A DNA stretch of 64,000 nucleotides from Micromonospora halophytica (GTDB taxonomy: Bacteria; Actinomycetota; Actinomycetes; Mycobacteriales; Micromonosporaceae): assembly GCF_900090245.1 (NCBI RefSeq), contig NZ_FMDN01000010.1:124001-188000 (forward strand), given 5' to 3'. Under the pieces are notes generated by a model, which was not told the origin of the DNA, ran no database searches, and worked only from the letters and a program-made list of their open reading frames with translations. A program made the position numbers and the translations under genes. Positions within the stretch are counted from its first letter, which is position 1. Every line of letters begins with the position of its first letter. Shown one piece after another: positions 52,437 through 62,956 of the stretch.

Positions 52437-53603
52437 CTACGGACGTCGCGCCCAGGTCCAGGCGTAGCCGTCGTCCTCGCACTCCGTCGCCGCGTCGCAG
52501 AGGTCCAGCGGCCGGAACGTGTCCACCATGACGGCCAGTTCGTCGAAGAAGTCGACGCCGATGGACCGTTCCGCCGCGCCCGGCTGCGGCCCGTGGGTGA
52601 AGCCGGACGGGTGCAGCGAGATGGAGCCCTGCTCGATGCCGGAGCCGCGCCGGGCCTCGTAGTTGCCGCCGGTGTAGAAGAGCATCTCGTCGGAGTCGAC
52701 GTTGTGGTGGTTGTACGGCACCGGGATGGCGTCCGGGTGGTAGTCCACCTTGCGCGGCACGAACGAGCAGATCACGAAGTTCGGGCCCTGGAAGGTCTGG
52801 TGCACGGGCGGCGGCTGGTGGATCCGGCCGGTGATCGGCTCGAAGTCGTGGATGGAGAACGCCCACGGGTACATGTGCCCGTCCCAGCCGATGACGTCGA
52901 ACGGGTGGTGGGCGTAGACGTGCTTCGTCCAGCCGCGACGGTGGCGGACCAGCACCTCGACGTCGGTGTCGTCGACCAGCAGCGGCGCGTCCGGTCCTCG
53001 GACGTCCCGCTCGCAGTACGGCGCGTGCTCCAGGAACTGGCCGCGTACGGAGAGGTAGCGCTTGGGCGGGCCGATGTGCCCGTTGGCCTCGACGGCGAGC
53101 AGCCGGGTGGGGGAGTCGCCGGTCGGGACGAGCCGGTGCACGGTCGAGGTCGGGATGATCACGTAGTCGCCGGCCACGGCGTCGAGCACGCCGAAGGTGG
53201 ACTCGACCCGCAGGGTGCCGGCCTCGACGTAGAGGCACTCGTCGCCGGTGGCGTTGCGGTACAGCGGGGACGGCCGGTCGGCCAGCACGTACGCGATCCG
53301 GACGTCGTCGTTGGCGAGCAGGTACCGCCGGCCGAGGATCGGGTCGGCGCCGGAGCCGTCGAGCTTGTGGGTCCGCAGGTGGCGCGGCTTGAGGGGGAGG
53401 TTCGGGACCCGGGTGTACGCGGGCGGGGTGAACTCCTCGGCGGCGACGATCGCGGTGGGCGCGTGCCGGTGGTAGAGCAGGGACGAGTCGGAGGAGAACC
53501 CCTCCTGGCCCATCAGCTCCTCGGCGTAGAGGCTGCCGTCGGGCTGACGGAACTGGGTGTGCCGCTTGCGGGGCACCTCGCCGACGCTGCGGTAGTAGGG
53601 CAT
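52437..53603 (-). CDS. hmgA: homogentisate 1,2-dioxygenase
   Basis: 388 aa, slightly shorter than proteobacterial enzymes (~430). Opens the ring of homogentisate to maleylacetoacetate. Cupin-type iron-binding region near the C-terminus: HHNVDSDEMLFYTGGNYEAR and SLHPSGFTHGPQPGA, with conserved His and Glu. Earlier landmarks are MPYYRSVGEVPRKRHTQFR and GWDGHMYPWAFSIHDFEPITG. GGGAGGCGAC precedes ATG 53603. It is divergent from the fumarylacetoacetase operon across a 94-nt region with a perfect palindrome. Confidence 0.93.
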   Translation of the reverse strand: MPYYRSVGEVPRKRHTQFRQPDGSLYAEELMGQEGFSSDSSLLYHRHAPTAIVAAEEFTPPAYTRVPNLPLKPRHLRTHKLDGSGADPILGRRYLLANDDVRIAYVLADRPSPLYRNATGDECLYVEAGTLRVESTFGVLDAVAGDYVIIPTSTVHRLVPTGDSPTRLLAVEANGHIGPPKRYLSVRGQFLEHAPYCERDVRGPDAPLLVDDTDVEVLVRHRRGWTKHVYAHHPFDVIGWDGHMYPWAFSIHDFEPITGRIHQPPPVHQTFQGPNFVICSFVPRKVDYHPDAIPVPYNHHNVDSDEMLFYTGGNYEARRGSGIEQGSISLHPSGFTHGPQPGAAERSIGVDFFDELAVMVDTFRPLDLCDAATECEDDGYAWTWARRP

Positions 53604-53638
53604 GTCGCCTCCCGTTATGTCCCGTTCACCGGCCAAGT

Positions 53639-53657
53639 GCGTCCGATAATCGGACGC
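53639..53657. promoter_or_regulatory. 19-bp perfect palindrome, candidate operator of homogentisate genes
   Basis: GCGTCCGAT-A-ATCGGACGC in the short gap between divergent hmgA and the 53698 gene. Its size and symmetry suit a dimeric repressor controlling both directions. Confidence 0.6.
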
Positions 53658-53697
53658 TGTTGTCCGTTCCTTGTAGCGTCCCGTAGATTCTTGTCTC

Positions 53698-54549
53698 GTG
53701 TCAACGCACGTCCCCCGCCTCTTCGCCGGTCTGGTCGACGACGCCGCCGTCTTCCCGCCCGGCAGCGCGTCGCTGCCCGACGCGGTCGCCGCCCACCGTG
53801 GCCACCGCGCCGCCTGGTACGCCGACCTGGTCGGCCCCCTCCTGGTCCCCGCCTCCGCCGTCGACGACGACGCGTTGGACGGCATGGCCGGCGGAGTCGT
53901 CGGGCTGATCGGCGACACCGGCATCAACGGGCTGCCCGCCGCGCTGTCCCTGCTCGCCGAGAACCGGATCACCGCCCGGCAGGTCGAGGTGGCGGTCGCC
54001 CGGCGCGGGGAGGACCCGCAGCCCGGGCTGACCGAGCTGCTGAAGCTCGCCGAGCCGTGGGGCCTCGACGTGTACGCCGAGATCCCGCTGACCTTCGGCC
54101 TGCTGGGTGCGCTGGACACCGTCGCCGAGGCGCGAGCCGCCGGGCTGCCGGTCGCGGCCAAGTTCCGCACCGGCGGGCTGGCCGCCGAGCTGTTCCCCAC
54201 CCCGGTCGAGCTGGCCGCCGTCATCTGCGCCTGCCGGGATCGGGACCTGCCGTTCAAGCTGACCGCCGGGCTGCACCACGCGGTGCGCCACCTCGACCCG
54301 GAGACCGGCTTCACCCACCACGGCTTCGGTAACGTGCTCGCCGCCACCCTGGCCGCCGCCGAGGGCGCCGAGGTGGACGCGGTCGCCGCGCTGCTCGCCG
54401 CGACCGACCCGCTGCCGCTGGTCGAGCAGGCCCGGTCCCGGCGCGACGACCCGCGGCCGCTCTGGGTCGGCTTCGGCTCGTGCAGCGTCCGGGAACCACT
54501 GACCGATCTGATCCGGCTGGGGCTGGTGAACGGGGGGTACGAGGCATGA
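53698..54549 (+). CDS. unknown protein coupled to fumarylacetoacetase
   Basis: 283 aa, no family recognised with confidence. The alternating strand/helix layout (VVGLIGDTGINGLPAALSLL; VEVAVARRGEDPQPGLTELL; LDVYAEIPL; AAKFRTGGLAAELFPTPVEL; PFKLTAGLHHAVRHLDPETG) looks like an alpha/beta barrel with an active-site-type K-x-x-x-G-L-H-H segment. Its stop overlaps the fumarylacetoacetase ATG (ATGA), so a role in tyrosine breakdown is likely, perhaps the missing maleylacetoacetate isomerisation. TAGATT lies 8 nt before GTG 53698. Confidence 0.75.
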   Translation: MSTHVPRLFAGLVDDAAVFPPGSASLPDAVAAHRGHRAAWYADLVGPLLVPASAVDDDALDGMAGGVVGLIGDTGINGLPAALSLLAENRITARQVEVAVARRGEDPQPGLTELLKLAEPWGLDVYAEIPLTFGLLGALDTVAEARAAGLPVAAKFRTGGLAAELFPTPVELAAVICACRDRDLPFKLTAGLHHAVRHLDPETGFTHHGFGNVLAATLAAAEGAEVDAVAALLAATDPLPLVEQARSRRDDPRPLWVGFGSCSVREPLTDLIRLGLVNGGYEA

Positions 54550-55763
54550 GCGAGCGAATCATCGGGAGCTGGGTAAGTGGCGCGGACGGTTCGCCGTACG
54601 GGGTGACCAACCTGCCGTACGGGGTGTTCCGGCACGACGGGCGCGAGCCCCGGATCGGCGTCCGCATCGCCGACCAGGTGCTCGACCTGGCCGGGGCGGA
54701 GGAGGCGGGGCTGGTCCTCGCGGCCGGCGCGCTGCGCCGCCCCACCCTCAACGACTTCATGGCGCTGGGCCGTCCGCAGTGGACGTCGGTACGGCAGCGG
54801 ATCGTCGAACTGCTCACCGACACCGCGCACCGGGCGGCGGTGCAGCCCCTGCTGGTGCCGCTCGGCGAGGTGGAGCTGCTGCTCCCGTTCGACGTCGCCG
54901 ACTACGTCGACTTCTACTCCTCCGAGCACCACGCCTCGAACGTGGGCCAGATCTTCCGCCCCGGCCAGCCGCCGCTGCTGCCGAACTGGAAGCACCTGCC
55001 GATCGGCTACCACGGCCGGGCCGGCACCGTGGTCGTCTCCGGTGCTCCGATCGTCCGCCCCACCGGGCAGCGCGCCACGCCGCAGGGCCCCATCTTCGGC
55101 CCCTCGGTACGCCTCGACATCGAGGCGGAGGTCGGTTTCGTGGTCGGCGTGCCGAGCCCGCTCGGCGACCGGGTCGCCGCCGTCGACTTCGCCGACCACG
55201 TCTTCGGGGTGGTGCTGGTCAACGACTGGTCCGCCCGGGACATCCAGGCCTGGGAGTACCAGCCTCTCGGGCCGTTCCTCGGCAAGTCCTTCGCCACCTC
55301 GGTCTCGGCCTGGGTGACCCCGCTCGACGCGCTCACCGACGCGTTCGTGCCGGCCCCGGAGCAGGACCCGCCGGTCCAGGACTACCTGCGCGACACCCCG
55401 CACCTGGGGCTCGACCTGCGGATGGCGGTGGAGTGGAACGGCGAGCGGGTGGCCGAGCCGCCCTTCGCCACCATGTACTGGACGCCCGCCCAGCAACTCG
55501 CCCACCTCACCGTCAACGGCGCCTCGCTGCGTACCGGGGACCTCTACGCCTCCGGCACCGTCTCCGGTCCCGAACGCGGCCAGGTCGGTTCGTTCCTGGA
55601 GCTGACCTGGGGCGGGACCGAGCCGGTCAAGGTCGGTGGCGGCGAGACCCGCACCTTCCTGGAGGACGGCGACACCGTCACCATCCGGGCCACCGCCCCC
55701 GGCCCCGACGGCACCACGATCGCCCTGGGCGAGGTGACCGGGCGGATCCTGCCGGCCCGCTGA
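54546..55763 (+). CDS. fumarylacetoacetase
   Basis: 405 aa. Hydrolyses fumarylacetoacetate to fumarate and acetoacetate. N-terminal SH3-like domain (FRHDGREPRIGVRIADQVLD), metal and active-site residues in DYVDFYSSEHHASNVG (catalytic His), FGPSVRLDIEAEVGFVVG (metal-binding Glu residues) and VLVNDWSARDIQAWEYQPLG; C-terminal GSFLELTWGG. ATGA overlap with the preceding unknown gene. A 10-bp hairpin terminator follows. Confidence 0.93.
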   Translation: MSERIIGSWVSGADGSPYGVTNLPYGVFRHDGREPRIGVRIADQVLDLAGAEEAGLVLAAGALRRPTLNDFMALGRPQWTSVRQRIVELLTDTAHRAAVQPLLVPLGEVELLLPFDVADYVDFYSSEHHASNVGQIFRPGQPPLLPNWKHLPIGYHGRAGTVVVSGAPIVRPTGQRATPQGPIFGPSVRLDIEAEVGFVVGVPSPLGDRVAAVDFADHVFGVVLVNDWSARDIQAWEYQPLGPFLGKSFATSVSAWVTPLDALTDAFVPAPEQDPPVQDYLRDTPHLGLDLRMAVEWNGERVAEPPFATMYWTPAQQLAHLTVNGASLRTGDLYASGTVSGPERGQVGSFLELTWGGTEPVKVGGGETRTFLEDGDTVTIRATAPGPDGTTIALGEVTGRILPAR

Positions 55764-55778
55764 CCCGTTCCTCCTGCG

Positions 55779-55803
55779 CCGGTCGCACCCGCTGTGCGAC
55801 CGG
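55779..55803 (+). terminator. hairpin after fumarylacetoacetase
   Basis: CCGGTCGCAC and GTGCGACCGG form a perfect 10-bp stem with a 5-nt loop, 15 nt after the stop. Confidence 0.65.
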
Positions 55804-55926
55804 CCGGCCCTCCTGCCGCGTTTGATCGACCGGATTCGGTCGCCACGTCCTGCCCCCGCCGCCTGCCGTCCCGCCGGTGGTGGGCCGCCGGGGCGTGGCG
55901 CGTCCCAGCAGACAGGAGGTACGAGC

Positions 55927-56136
55927 ATGAAGGATCTCGTGGGCGCGGTCTGGCGCACCAGCAGCCGCTCCAACGACCAGGGGCTCTGCGTGGAGGTGGC
56001 GGACAACCTCGTACGCAGCCGCGGCATCGTCGGGATACGCGACTCCAAGGACCCGGACGGGCCGGCGCTCGTCGTCGGCCCACCGGGCTGGGCGGCATTC
56101 GTCGAGGCGATCCGCCTCGGCCGGTTCCACCCCTGA
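55927..56136 (+). CDS. DUF397 protein
   Basis: 69 aa. Typical DUF397 pattern: VWRTSSRSNDQGLCVEVAD ... IRDSKDPDGPALVV ... WAAFVEAIRLGRF. Such proteins usually lie beside an XRE-type regulator; none is adjacent here, so it is solitary. CAGGAGG is 9 nt upstream of ATG 55927. Confidence 0.9.
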   Translation: MKDLVGAVWRTSSRSNDQGLCVEVADNLVRSRGIVGIRDSKDPDGPALVVGPPGWAAFVEAIRLGRFHP

Positions 56137-56254
56137 CCGGGGCCGGGGAGGTCCTCGCCGGTGCCCGGTCAGGGCACCGGCGACGGAAATTCCATCTCCG
56201 GACCCCCGCGGGACGCTCACTCGCCGTACGGTGGACGGCACGGGAGGTGTCGCC

Positions 56255-56737
56255 ATGTCGACGGTCACGGTCACCGAGTTCATCGAGGCACCGGCCGACG
56301 ACGTCTGGACGCTCCTGGTCGACCTGCCGGCCCGCGCGGGCTGGCTGGGTACGGTCGGCGGGGTCGAGACGCTGACCACGGGGCGGTTCGGCCCCGGCAC
56401 CGCCTGGCGGGAGATCCGCACCCGCCCCGACGGCGGCGACCAGGCGGAGGAGTTCGTGGTGCTGGAGGCGGAACCGCCGCACCGCCTGCTGCTCAGCTCG
56501 CCCGGCATCGGGGTCGACTACCGGATCACCTGGACCCTGCGCACGGTGCGCCGTCGTGGCCGGGGCTGCACCGCGGTCAGCGTCGAGCACCAGGCGGTGC
56601 CGACCGCCCCGTACGGGCGGGTGCTGGCGCTGCTCTTCGGCGGGCTGGCCGCCCGGGCGGTCGAGGGCGCCATCCGGCGCGACCTCGCCGACCTCGCCAC
56701 CGCCGCCACCCGCACCGACGGTGCGGCGGCCGCCTGA
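56255..56737 (+). CDS. SRPBCC-family protein
   Basis: 160 aa with the START/Bet v1-like order: VTVTEFIEAPADDVWTLLVD, FGPGTAWREIRT, EFVVLEAEPPHRLLLSSPG, YRITWTLRTV, then a long C-terminal helix (GRVLALLFGGLAARAVEGAI). It binds an unknown hydrophobic ligand. GGGAGG precedes ATG 56255 by 7 nt. Confidence 0.82.
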   Translation: MSTVTVTEFIEAPADDVWTLLVDLPARAGWLGTVGGVETLTTGRFGPGTAWREIRTRPDGGDQAEEFVVLEAEPPHRLLLSSPGIGVDYRITWTLRTVRRRGRGCTAVSVEHQAVPTAPYGRVLALLFGGLAARAVEGAIRRDLADLATAATRTDGAAAA

Positions 56738-56877
56738 GCCCGGCCGTGAGCACCGGGACGGCCTGCCGGACCGGGTCGAAGGTCGCCAGGTCAGGTCCCC
56801 GAGGCGCGGCGGGGCGTGCCGCGACCTGACCGGGCCCCGGGGAGCCGGCCTGGGTAGGGTGCCGGGCGGAGGTGCGC

Positions 56878-58131
56878 ATGGGTGTCCCGAAGGGGCGACG
56901 ACGGATCGTGGTCGCCGTGGCGGCGCTGCTCGCCCTCGGGGCGGTCGCCGCCATCGGTCACCGGGTGCTCGCGCCCGCCGAGGTGGTCACCCCGGCCCGG
57001 GGCACGCTGCCGCCGCCGGTCACCCCGGCCACCGGCGTGGTCGGCCGGCTGCCGGTCGCGCCGCTGATCGTCGAGGGCCGGCTCCGGGTGTACGCGGCGC
57101 AGCGCCAGGTCTACGCCGACCGGCCCGCCGACAGCCGGCACCGGGTCACCCCGTACTGGTCGTACCGGCGCTGGCCGGCGCAGGTCAACGGGGTGTTGGC
57201 GAGCGGGTCCACGGTGCTCACCCGGTGGTCGGACGGGAAGCTGGTCGCCCTGGACGGGCGTACCGGGAAGGTGGCCTGGCGGGTCGACGGCCCGACGCCC
57301 GGCGTGGGGTTCACCGCCCGGCGCACCGGGGCGGGCGTGGTGTGGGCCCCGCAGGGGATCTTCGTGGCGTCCGGCGCGGACGGCCGCACGGTGCTGGTCG
57401 TCTCGGGCGAGGGGCGGCTGCGCGGGTACGCGCTGGCCGACGGGCGCGAGCTGTGGCGGGTCGACGGTGCCGCCCGTTGCCGTACCGACCTGGGCACCAC
57501 GGCCGACGGCCGGGTGGCGAGCCTCGACACCTGTGGGGCACCGGTCACGGTGGAGTTCCGCGACGTGGCCACCGGCACGGTGCTGACCCGGTGGCGTCCG
57601 CCGGGCGTCGGGGCGGAGTCGACCGTCACCCCGCTCGGCTGCCTGACCCCCCGCTCGCAGTGCCGAGGGCTGCGGACCTCCGCCCCGGGAGACGCGGTCG
57701 GCCGGGGCTGGCTGGTCGGCGCAGGTGAGCCGGTCCCGGCGCCCACCCTGGACGCCGCCGACAGCACCCTGGTCGGTGAGATCGCCGTGGGCGACGACGG
57801 TGGGGTGCTGAAGGGGTGGGCGGCCCGCACCGGCAAGGAGCGGTGGCGGCGCGGCGACCTCGGCCCGGTGCGGGTGCTCGCGATCGAGCCCGGCCGGGTG
57901 CATGTGCTCACCGAACAGCGGGACCTGCTCACCCTGGACCCGACGACGGGCGCGCAGCGGTCCCGTTTCCCGCTGACCGTGGGGCAGGACGGGATCGGCT
58001 GGGTGCCCGGGCTGGCGTACGCGGCCGACGGCTACCTGGCCGTCGAGCGGCTGCGTGAGCGGGCCGGCCCGGACGACGACGACCAGGCGTACTTCCTGAT
58101 GGCCGAGCCGGTGGTGCTCGCCGCGACCTGA
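56878..58131 (+). CDS. membrane-anchored PQQ-like beta-propeller protein
   Basis: 417 aa. One N-terminal helix (~11-27), then PQQ-type propeller blades with repeated D-x-x-T/A-G-x-x-x-W patterns (LVALDGRTGKVAWRVDGP; LRGYALADGRELWRVDGA; LKGWAARTGKERWRRGDL; LLTLDPTTGAQRSRF). No catalytic residues are evident, so it is probably a binding or scaffold protein outside the membrane. ATG 56878 has GGAGG 5 nt upstream. It is related in design to the gene at 62957. Confidence 0.8.
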   Translation: MGVPKGRRRIVVAVAALLALGAVAAIGHRVLAPAEVVTPARGTLPPPVTPATGVVGRLPVAPLIVEGRLRVYAAQRQVYADRPADSRHRVTPYWSYRRWPAQVNGVLASGSTVLTRWSDGKLVALDGRTGKVAWRVDGPTPGVGFTARRTGAGVVWAPQGIFVASGADGRTVLVVSGEGRLRGYALADGRELWRVDGAARCRTDLGTTADGRVASLDTCGAPVTVEFRDVATGTVLTRWRPPGVGAESTVTPLGCLTPRSQCRGLRTSAPGDAVGRGWLVGAGEPVPAPTLDAADSTLVGEIAVGDDGGVLKGWAARTGKERWRRGDLGPVRVLAIEPGRVHVLTEQRDLLTLDPTTGAQRSRFPLTVGQDGIGWVPGLAYAADGYLAVERLRERAGPDDDDQAYFLMAEPVVLAAT

Positions 58132-58163
58132 CCCGGCCGCGACGAGCCTCCGTCGGCGCACGG

Positions 58164-59267
58164 TCAGGCCAGCGCCGCCTCGGCGACGGCCAGGAAGGCG
58201 TCGTTCTCGGCGGGGGTGCCGATGGTGACCCGGACCCCGTCGCCGGCGAACGGCCGGACGATCACGCCGCGTGCCTCGCACGCCTTGCCGAACTCCACCG
58301 CCCGGTCGCCCAGCGGCAGCCAGACGAAGTTGGCCTGGCTGGACGGCACGTCCGGCAGCAGCTTGCGCAGCGCCTCGGTGACCCGGTCCCGTTCGGTGAC
58401 GACCAGCGCGCAACGGCGCTGGACCTCGTCGGCCTGGGCCAGCGCGGCCAGCGCGCCCGCCTGGGCGGCCATGCTGGTGGAGAAGGGGGTGACCACCTTG
58501 CGGACGGCGGCGGCGACCTCCGGGCTCGCGGCCATCCAGCCGATCCGCAGGCCGGCCAGGCCCCACGCCTTGGACAGCGTCCGCAGCACCACCACGTTGG
58601 GCCGGTCCAGGTAGGTCAGGCCGTCCGGCACCTCCGGGTCGGTGACGAACTCGCGGTACGCCTCGTCGATGACGACCAACACGTCCTCGCCGACGGCGTC
58701 GAGGAAGCGGTCCAGCTCGGCCCGGCGTACCGCCGTTCCGGTGGGGTTGTTCGGGTTGCAGACCAGCACCATCCGGGTCCGGTCGGTCACCGCCGCGGCC
58801 ATCGCCGCCAGGTCGTGCCCGTGCCCGGCGTCGTTGGGCACCCGCACGCTGGTCGCGCCGCTGGTCGCCGCGATGATCGGGTACGCCTCGAACGACCGCC
58901 ACGAGTAGAGCAGCTCGTCGCCGGGCAGGCAGGTGGCCCGGACCAGGTGCTCGGCCAGCGCGACCGACCCGCAGCCGGTGGCGATCCGGTCGGCGTCCAC
59001 GCCGTACCGCTCGGCGAGCGCCCGGCGCAGCGCCACCACACCCATGTCCGGGTACCGGTGCGAGCCGGCGACCGCCTCGGTGACCGCCTCCACGACGCCG
59101 GGCAGCGGGCCGTACGGCACCTCGTTGCTGGCCAGCTTGATCGCCTCGTCCAGGCCCAGCTCGCGGGCGAGGTCGGCCGGGCTGCGGCCCGGCACGTAGT
59201 TGGGCAGCGCGTCGAGGTCGGCGCGGGTCAGCCGCAGGGCGGGCTGATGACGTCCGGTGTCGGTCAT
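58164..59267 (-). CDS. histidinol-phosphate/aromatic aminotransferase (HisC-like)
   Basis: 367 aa PLP enzyme of class I/II fold. IKLASNEVPYGP, CNPNNPTGTAV, VIDEAYREFV, and the PLP-lysine in LRTLSKAWGLAGLRIGW (~K230) are clear. It converts histidinol phosphate or aromatic keto acids. No his genes are near, while hppD lies 1.7 kb upstream, so an aromatic aminotransferase feeding 4-hydroxyphenylpyruvate is plausible. ATG 59267 overlaps the RDD gene stop (ATGA). Confidence 0.88.
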   Translation of the reverse strand: MTDTGRHQPALRLTRADLDALPNYVPGRSPADLARELGLDEAIKLASNEVPYGPLPGVVEAVTEAVAGSHRYPDMGVVALRRALAERYGVDADRIATGCGSVALAEHLVRATCLPGDELLYSWRSFEAYPIIAATSGATSVRVPNDAGHGHDLAAMAAAVTDRTRMVLVCNPNNPTGTAVRRAELDRFLDAVGEDVLVVIDEAYREFVTDPEVPDGLTYLDRPNVVVLRTLSKAWGLAGLRIGWMAASPEVAAAVRKVVTPFSTSMAAQAGALAALAQADEVQRRCALVVTERDRVTEALRKLLPDVPSSQANFVWLPLGDRAVEFGKACEARGVIVRPFAGDGVRVTIGTPAENDAFLAVAEAALA

Positions 59268-60247
59268 GGGGTGTCTCCCGGGGAGTCGGCACGGTCGTGC
59301 GGGGCGGTACGGGTGGCGTCGTCGCCGGATCGCGGCAGCTGCACCACCACGGTCTGGGCGCGCTTGTCGTGCAGCGCCTGGCGCAGCGGGTGGTCGAAGA
59401 GGGCGGAGACCGCGTCGACGAACTGGAGGAGCAGGCCGAAGCAGAGGCAGTACCAGAGCAGGGTGGGCAGGCCCAGGGTGCTCCACCGTCGCATGGCGCG
59501 GCCGACGCCGAGCGGCTGGTCGGCCTCGACCGGCACCGCCCGGACGCCCGTCAGCCGCTTGCCGAAGGTCTGCCCGTGCGACGCCATCGAGGGCACCTCG
59601 TACGCGAACCAGAGCGCGGTGGCGATCAGCAGCATGACGACCACCAGCCCCTCGGCCTGCGCGCTGACCGTGGGCAACCCTTCCCGGGAGGTGTCGTTGG
59701 CCAGCACCCGGCGCCACGTCTCGCTCAGGTAGGGCGAGACCTCCTGCCACCAGCGCCAGGCGAACCAGCCGTTGACCAGCACGTTGAGCAGGACCAGGAT
59801 GCCGATGTCGATCAGGCGGGCGACCAGCCTCGCTCCGTACGAGGCCAGCGGCAGCCCGTGCGGGCGGGGCAGCGGCGGGCGGCCCGGCCAGCCGGGCGGC
59901 GGCCCCTGACCCTGCGGCCAGCCGGCGGGTGGTTGTCCGGGGCCCTGCGGCCAGCCGGGCGGTTGCCCCTGGCCGGGCGGCCAGCCGGCGGGCGGTTGCC
60001 CCGGGCCCTGGGGCCAGGCGGGCGGTTGCCCCGGGGCGGGTGGCGCTGCCCCGGCGGGCCGGCCGGGGGCAGGCGCGGTCGGCTGGTCGGCGGACGGCTC
60101 GGCCGGCGCGGCGGGTTCGGCCGGCGGCGGCCCCTCCGGGGGCGTGACGTCCACCGGGATCGGCGCGCCGACCCAGCCCTCGCCGTCCCACCACCGTCGG
60201 GTGTCCGGGTCGGCGGGGTCGACGTACCAGCCGGGTTGCACGCTCAC
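59264..60247 (-). CDS. DUF2510-RDD membrane protein with Pro/Trp/Gly repeats
   Basis: 327 aa. N-terminal DUF2510 (GWYVDPADPDTRRWWDGEGW), a Pro/Gln/Gly/Trp repeat region (~65-125, units like GQPPAGWPQG), and a C-terminal RDD domain (~132-300) with SYGARLVARLIDIGIL, GQTFGKRLTGVRAVPVEAD and FDHPLRQALHDKRAQTVVV. It is overlapping and coupled with the next RDD gene (GTGA) and with the aminotransferase gene (ATGA). Confidence 0.88.
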   Translation of the reverse strand: MSVQPGWYVDPADPDTRRWWDGEGWVGAPIPVDVTPPEGPPPAEPAAPAEPSADQPTAPAPGRPAGAAPPAPGQPPAWPQGPGQPPAGWPPGQGQPPGWPQGPGQPPAGWPQGQGPPPGWPGRPPLPRPHGLPLASYGARLVARLIDIGILVLLNVLVNGWFAWRWWQEVSPYLSETWRRVLANDTSREGLPTVSAQAEGLVVVMLLIATALWFAYEVPSMASHGQTFGKRLTGVRAVPVEADQPLGVGRAMRRWSTLGLPTLLWYCLCFGLLLQFVDAVSALFDHPLRQALHDKRAQTVVVQLPRSGDDATRTAPHDRADSPGDTP

Positions 60248-60948
60248 GGAGCAACCTTAACGACGACGGTCCGGGCGAACTTGTCGTGGAGGCACTGCTG
60301 CCAGGGCTTGTCCCAGAGTTGCCAGAGCCCGTCGAGGTAGTTGAACCCGGGGATGAACGATCCGCCGACCTGGTGGGCGAGCCAGCGCTTGGCGGCGGCC
60401 CGGCGGTCCAACGTGCCGGCCGGGTCGACCGGAACCACGCGCAGTTTCATCACCCGCTTGCCCAGCGTCTGGCCGGTCTTGAACATCATCTCCACGTGGA
60501 AGACGTAGGTGACGCCGATGGCGAACAGGAAGATCCCGGCTTCCAGGGCCAGGAAGGGCAGCAGGAAGTCGGCGAACGGGTCCACCTCGACGTAGCTGCC
60601 GTCGGCTGTGGTCTCGGTCAGGCCCGGCAGCACCGCGATGACGAAGAGGATCACCGCCGGCAGGATCACCACCATCATGACCGCCATCAGGACCAGCCCG
60701 TCGAGGAGCACGGCCAGCAGCCGGTCGCCGAAACTCGCGAGCGGCTGGCCGTTCGGGGCGAGGGCCGGCGGCGCCACCATCGGCCGGGGCGGCCCGACGT
60801 ACCCCGGCGGTGGAGTTCGCCCGGGCGGGGCGTACTGCGGGGGGACCGGGTACTCCTGGCGAATGGGACCGGAAGGCGGCGCGAAGCCGCCGGCGGCGGG
60901 CGGCTGCCCACCGGCCGGCGGCGTCGGGTACGTCGGAGGCTGCGTCAC
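60244..60948 (-). CDS. RDD-family membrane protein
   Basis: 234 aa. Pro-rich N-terminus (~1-65), then an RDD domain with three helices: SFGDRLLAVLLDGLVLMAVM, FLALEAGIFLFAIGVTYVF, and the conserved GQTLGKRVMKLRVVPVDPAG, ending WQQCLHDKFARTVVVKV. It is paired with a second RDD protein, suggesting a heteromeric complex. GTG 60948 lies 10 nt after the hppD stop. Confidence 0.87.
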   Translation of the reverse strand: MTQPPTYPTPPAGGQPPAAGGFAPPSGPIRQEYPVPPQYAPPGRTPPPGYVGPPRPMVAPPALAPNGQPLASFGDRLLAVLLDGLVLMAVMMVVILPAVILFVIAVLPGLTETTADGSYVEVDPFADFLLPFLALEAGIFLFAIGVTYVFHVEMMFKTGQTLGKRVMKLRVVPVDPAGTLDRRAAAKRWLAHQVGGSFIPGFNYLDGLWQLWDKPWQQCLHDKFARTVVVKVAP

Positions 60949-60958
60949 GCCGACAGTG

Positions 60959-62790
<1,832 letters not shown>

Positions 62791-62815
62791 CCCCACCCCC
62801 ACCCCCCTTTTGCGT

Positions 62816-62885
62816 CGATCTTGCAGTTCGGGCCGGTGCAGAAGTGGACGGATCCGGCGTATCGACGACCACAAGTGCAAGATCG
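62816..62885. repeat. palindromic extragenic element, copy 2
   Basis: CGATCTTGCAGTT (62816-62828) and CAAGTGCAAGATCG (62872-62885) form the same arms as copy 1 after panD, with one base changed and a similar spacer length. It is again just downstream of a stop and preceded by a C-rich/TTTT tract. Confidence 0.8.
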
Positions 62886-62944
62886 GCGGGGAGAAAGGTG
62901 GGCGACACGGGGGGAGAGGGGGGCCGGGGTGGGGTGGGGGTCGT

Positions 62945-62950
62945 TAGCGT
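62945..62950 (+). promoter_or_regulatory. -10 element TAGCGT for a leaderless gene
   Basis: TAGCGT lies 6 nt before GTG 62957. Confidence 0.45.
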
Positions 62951-62956
62951 GTGGGT

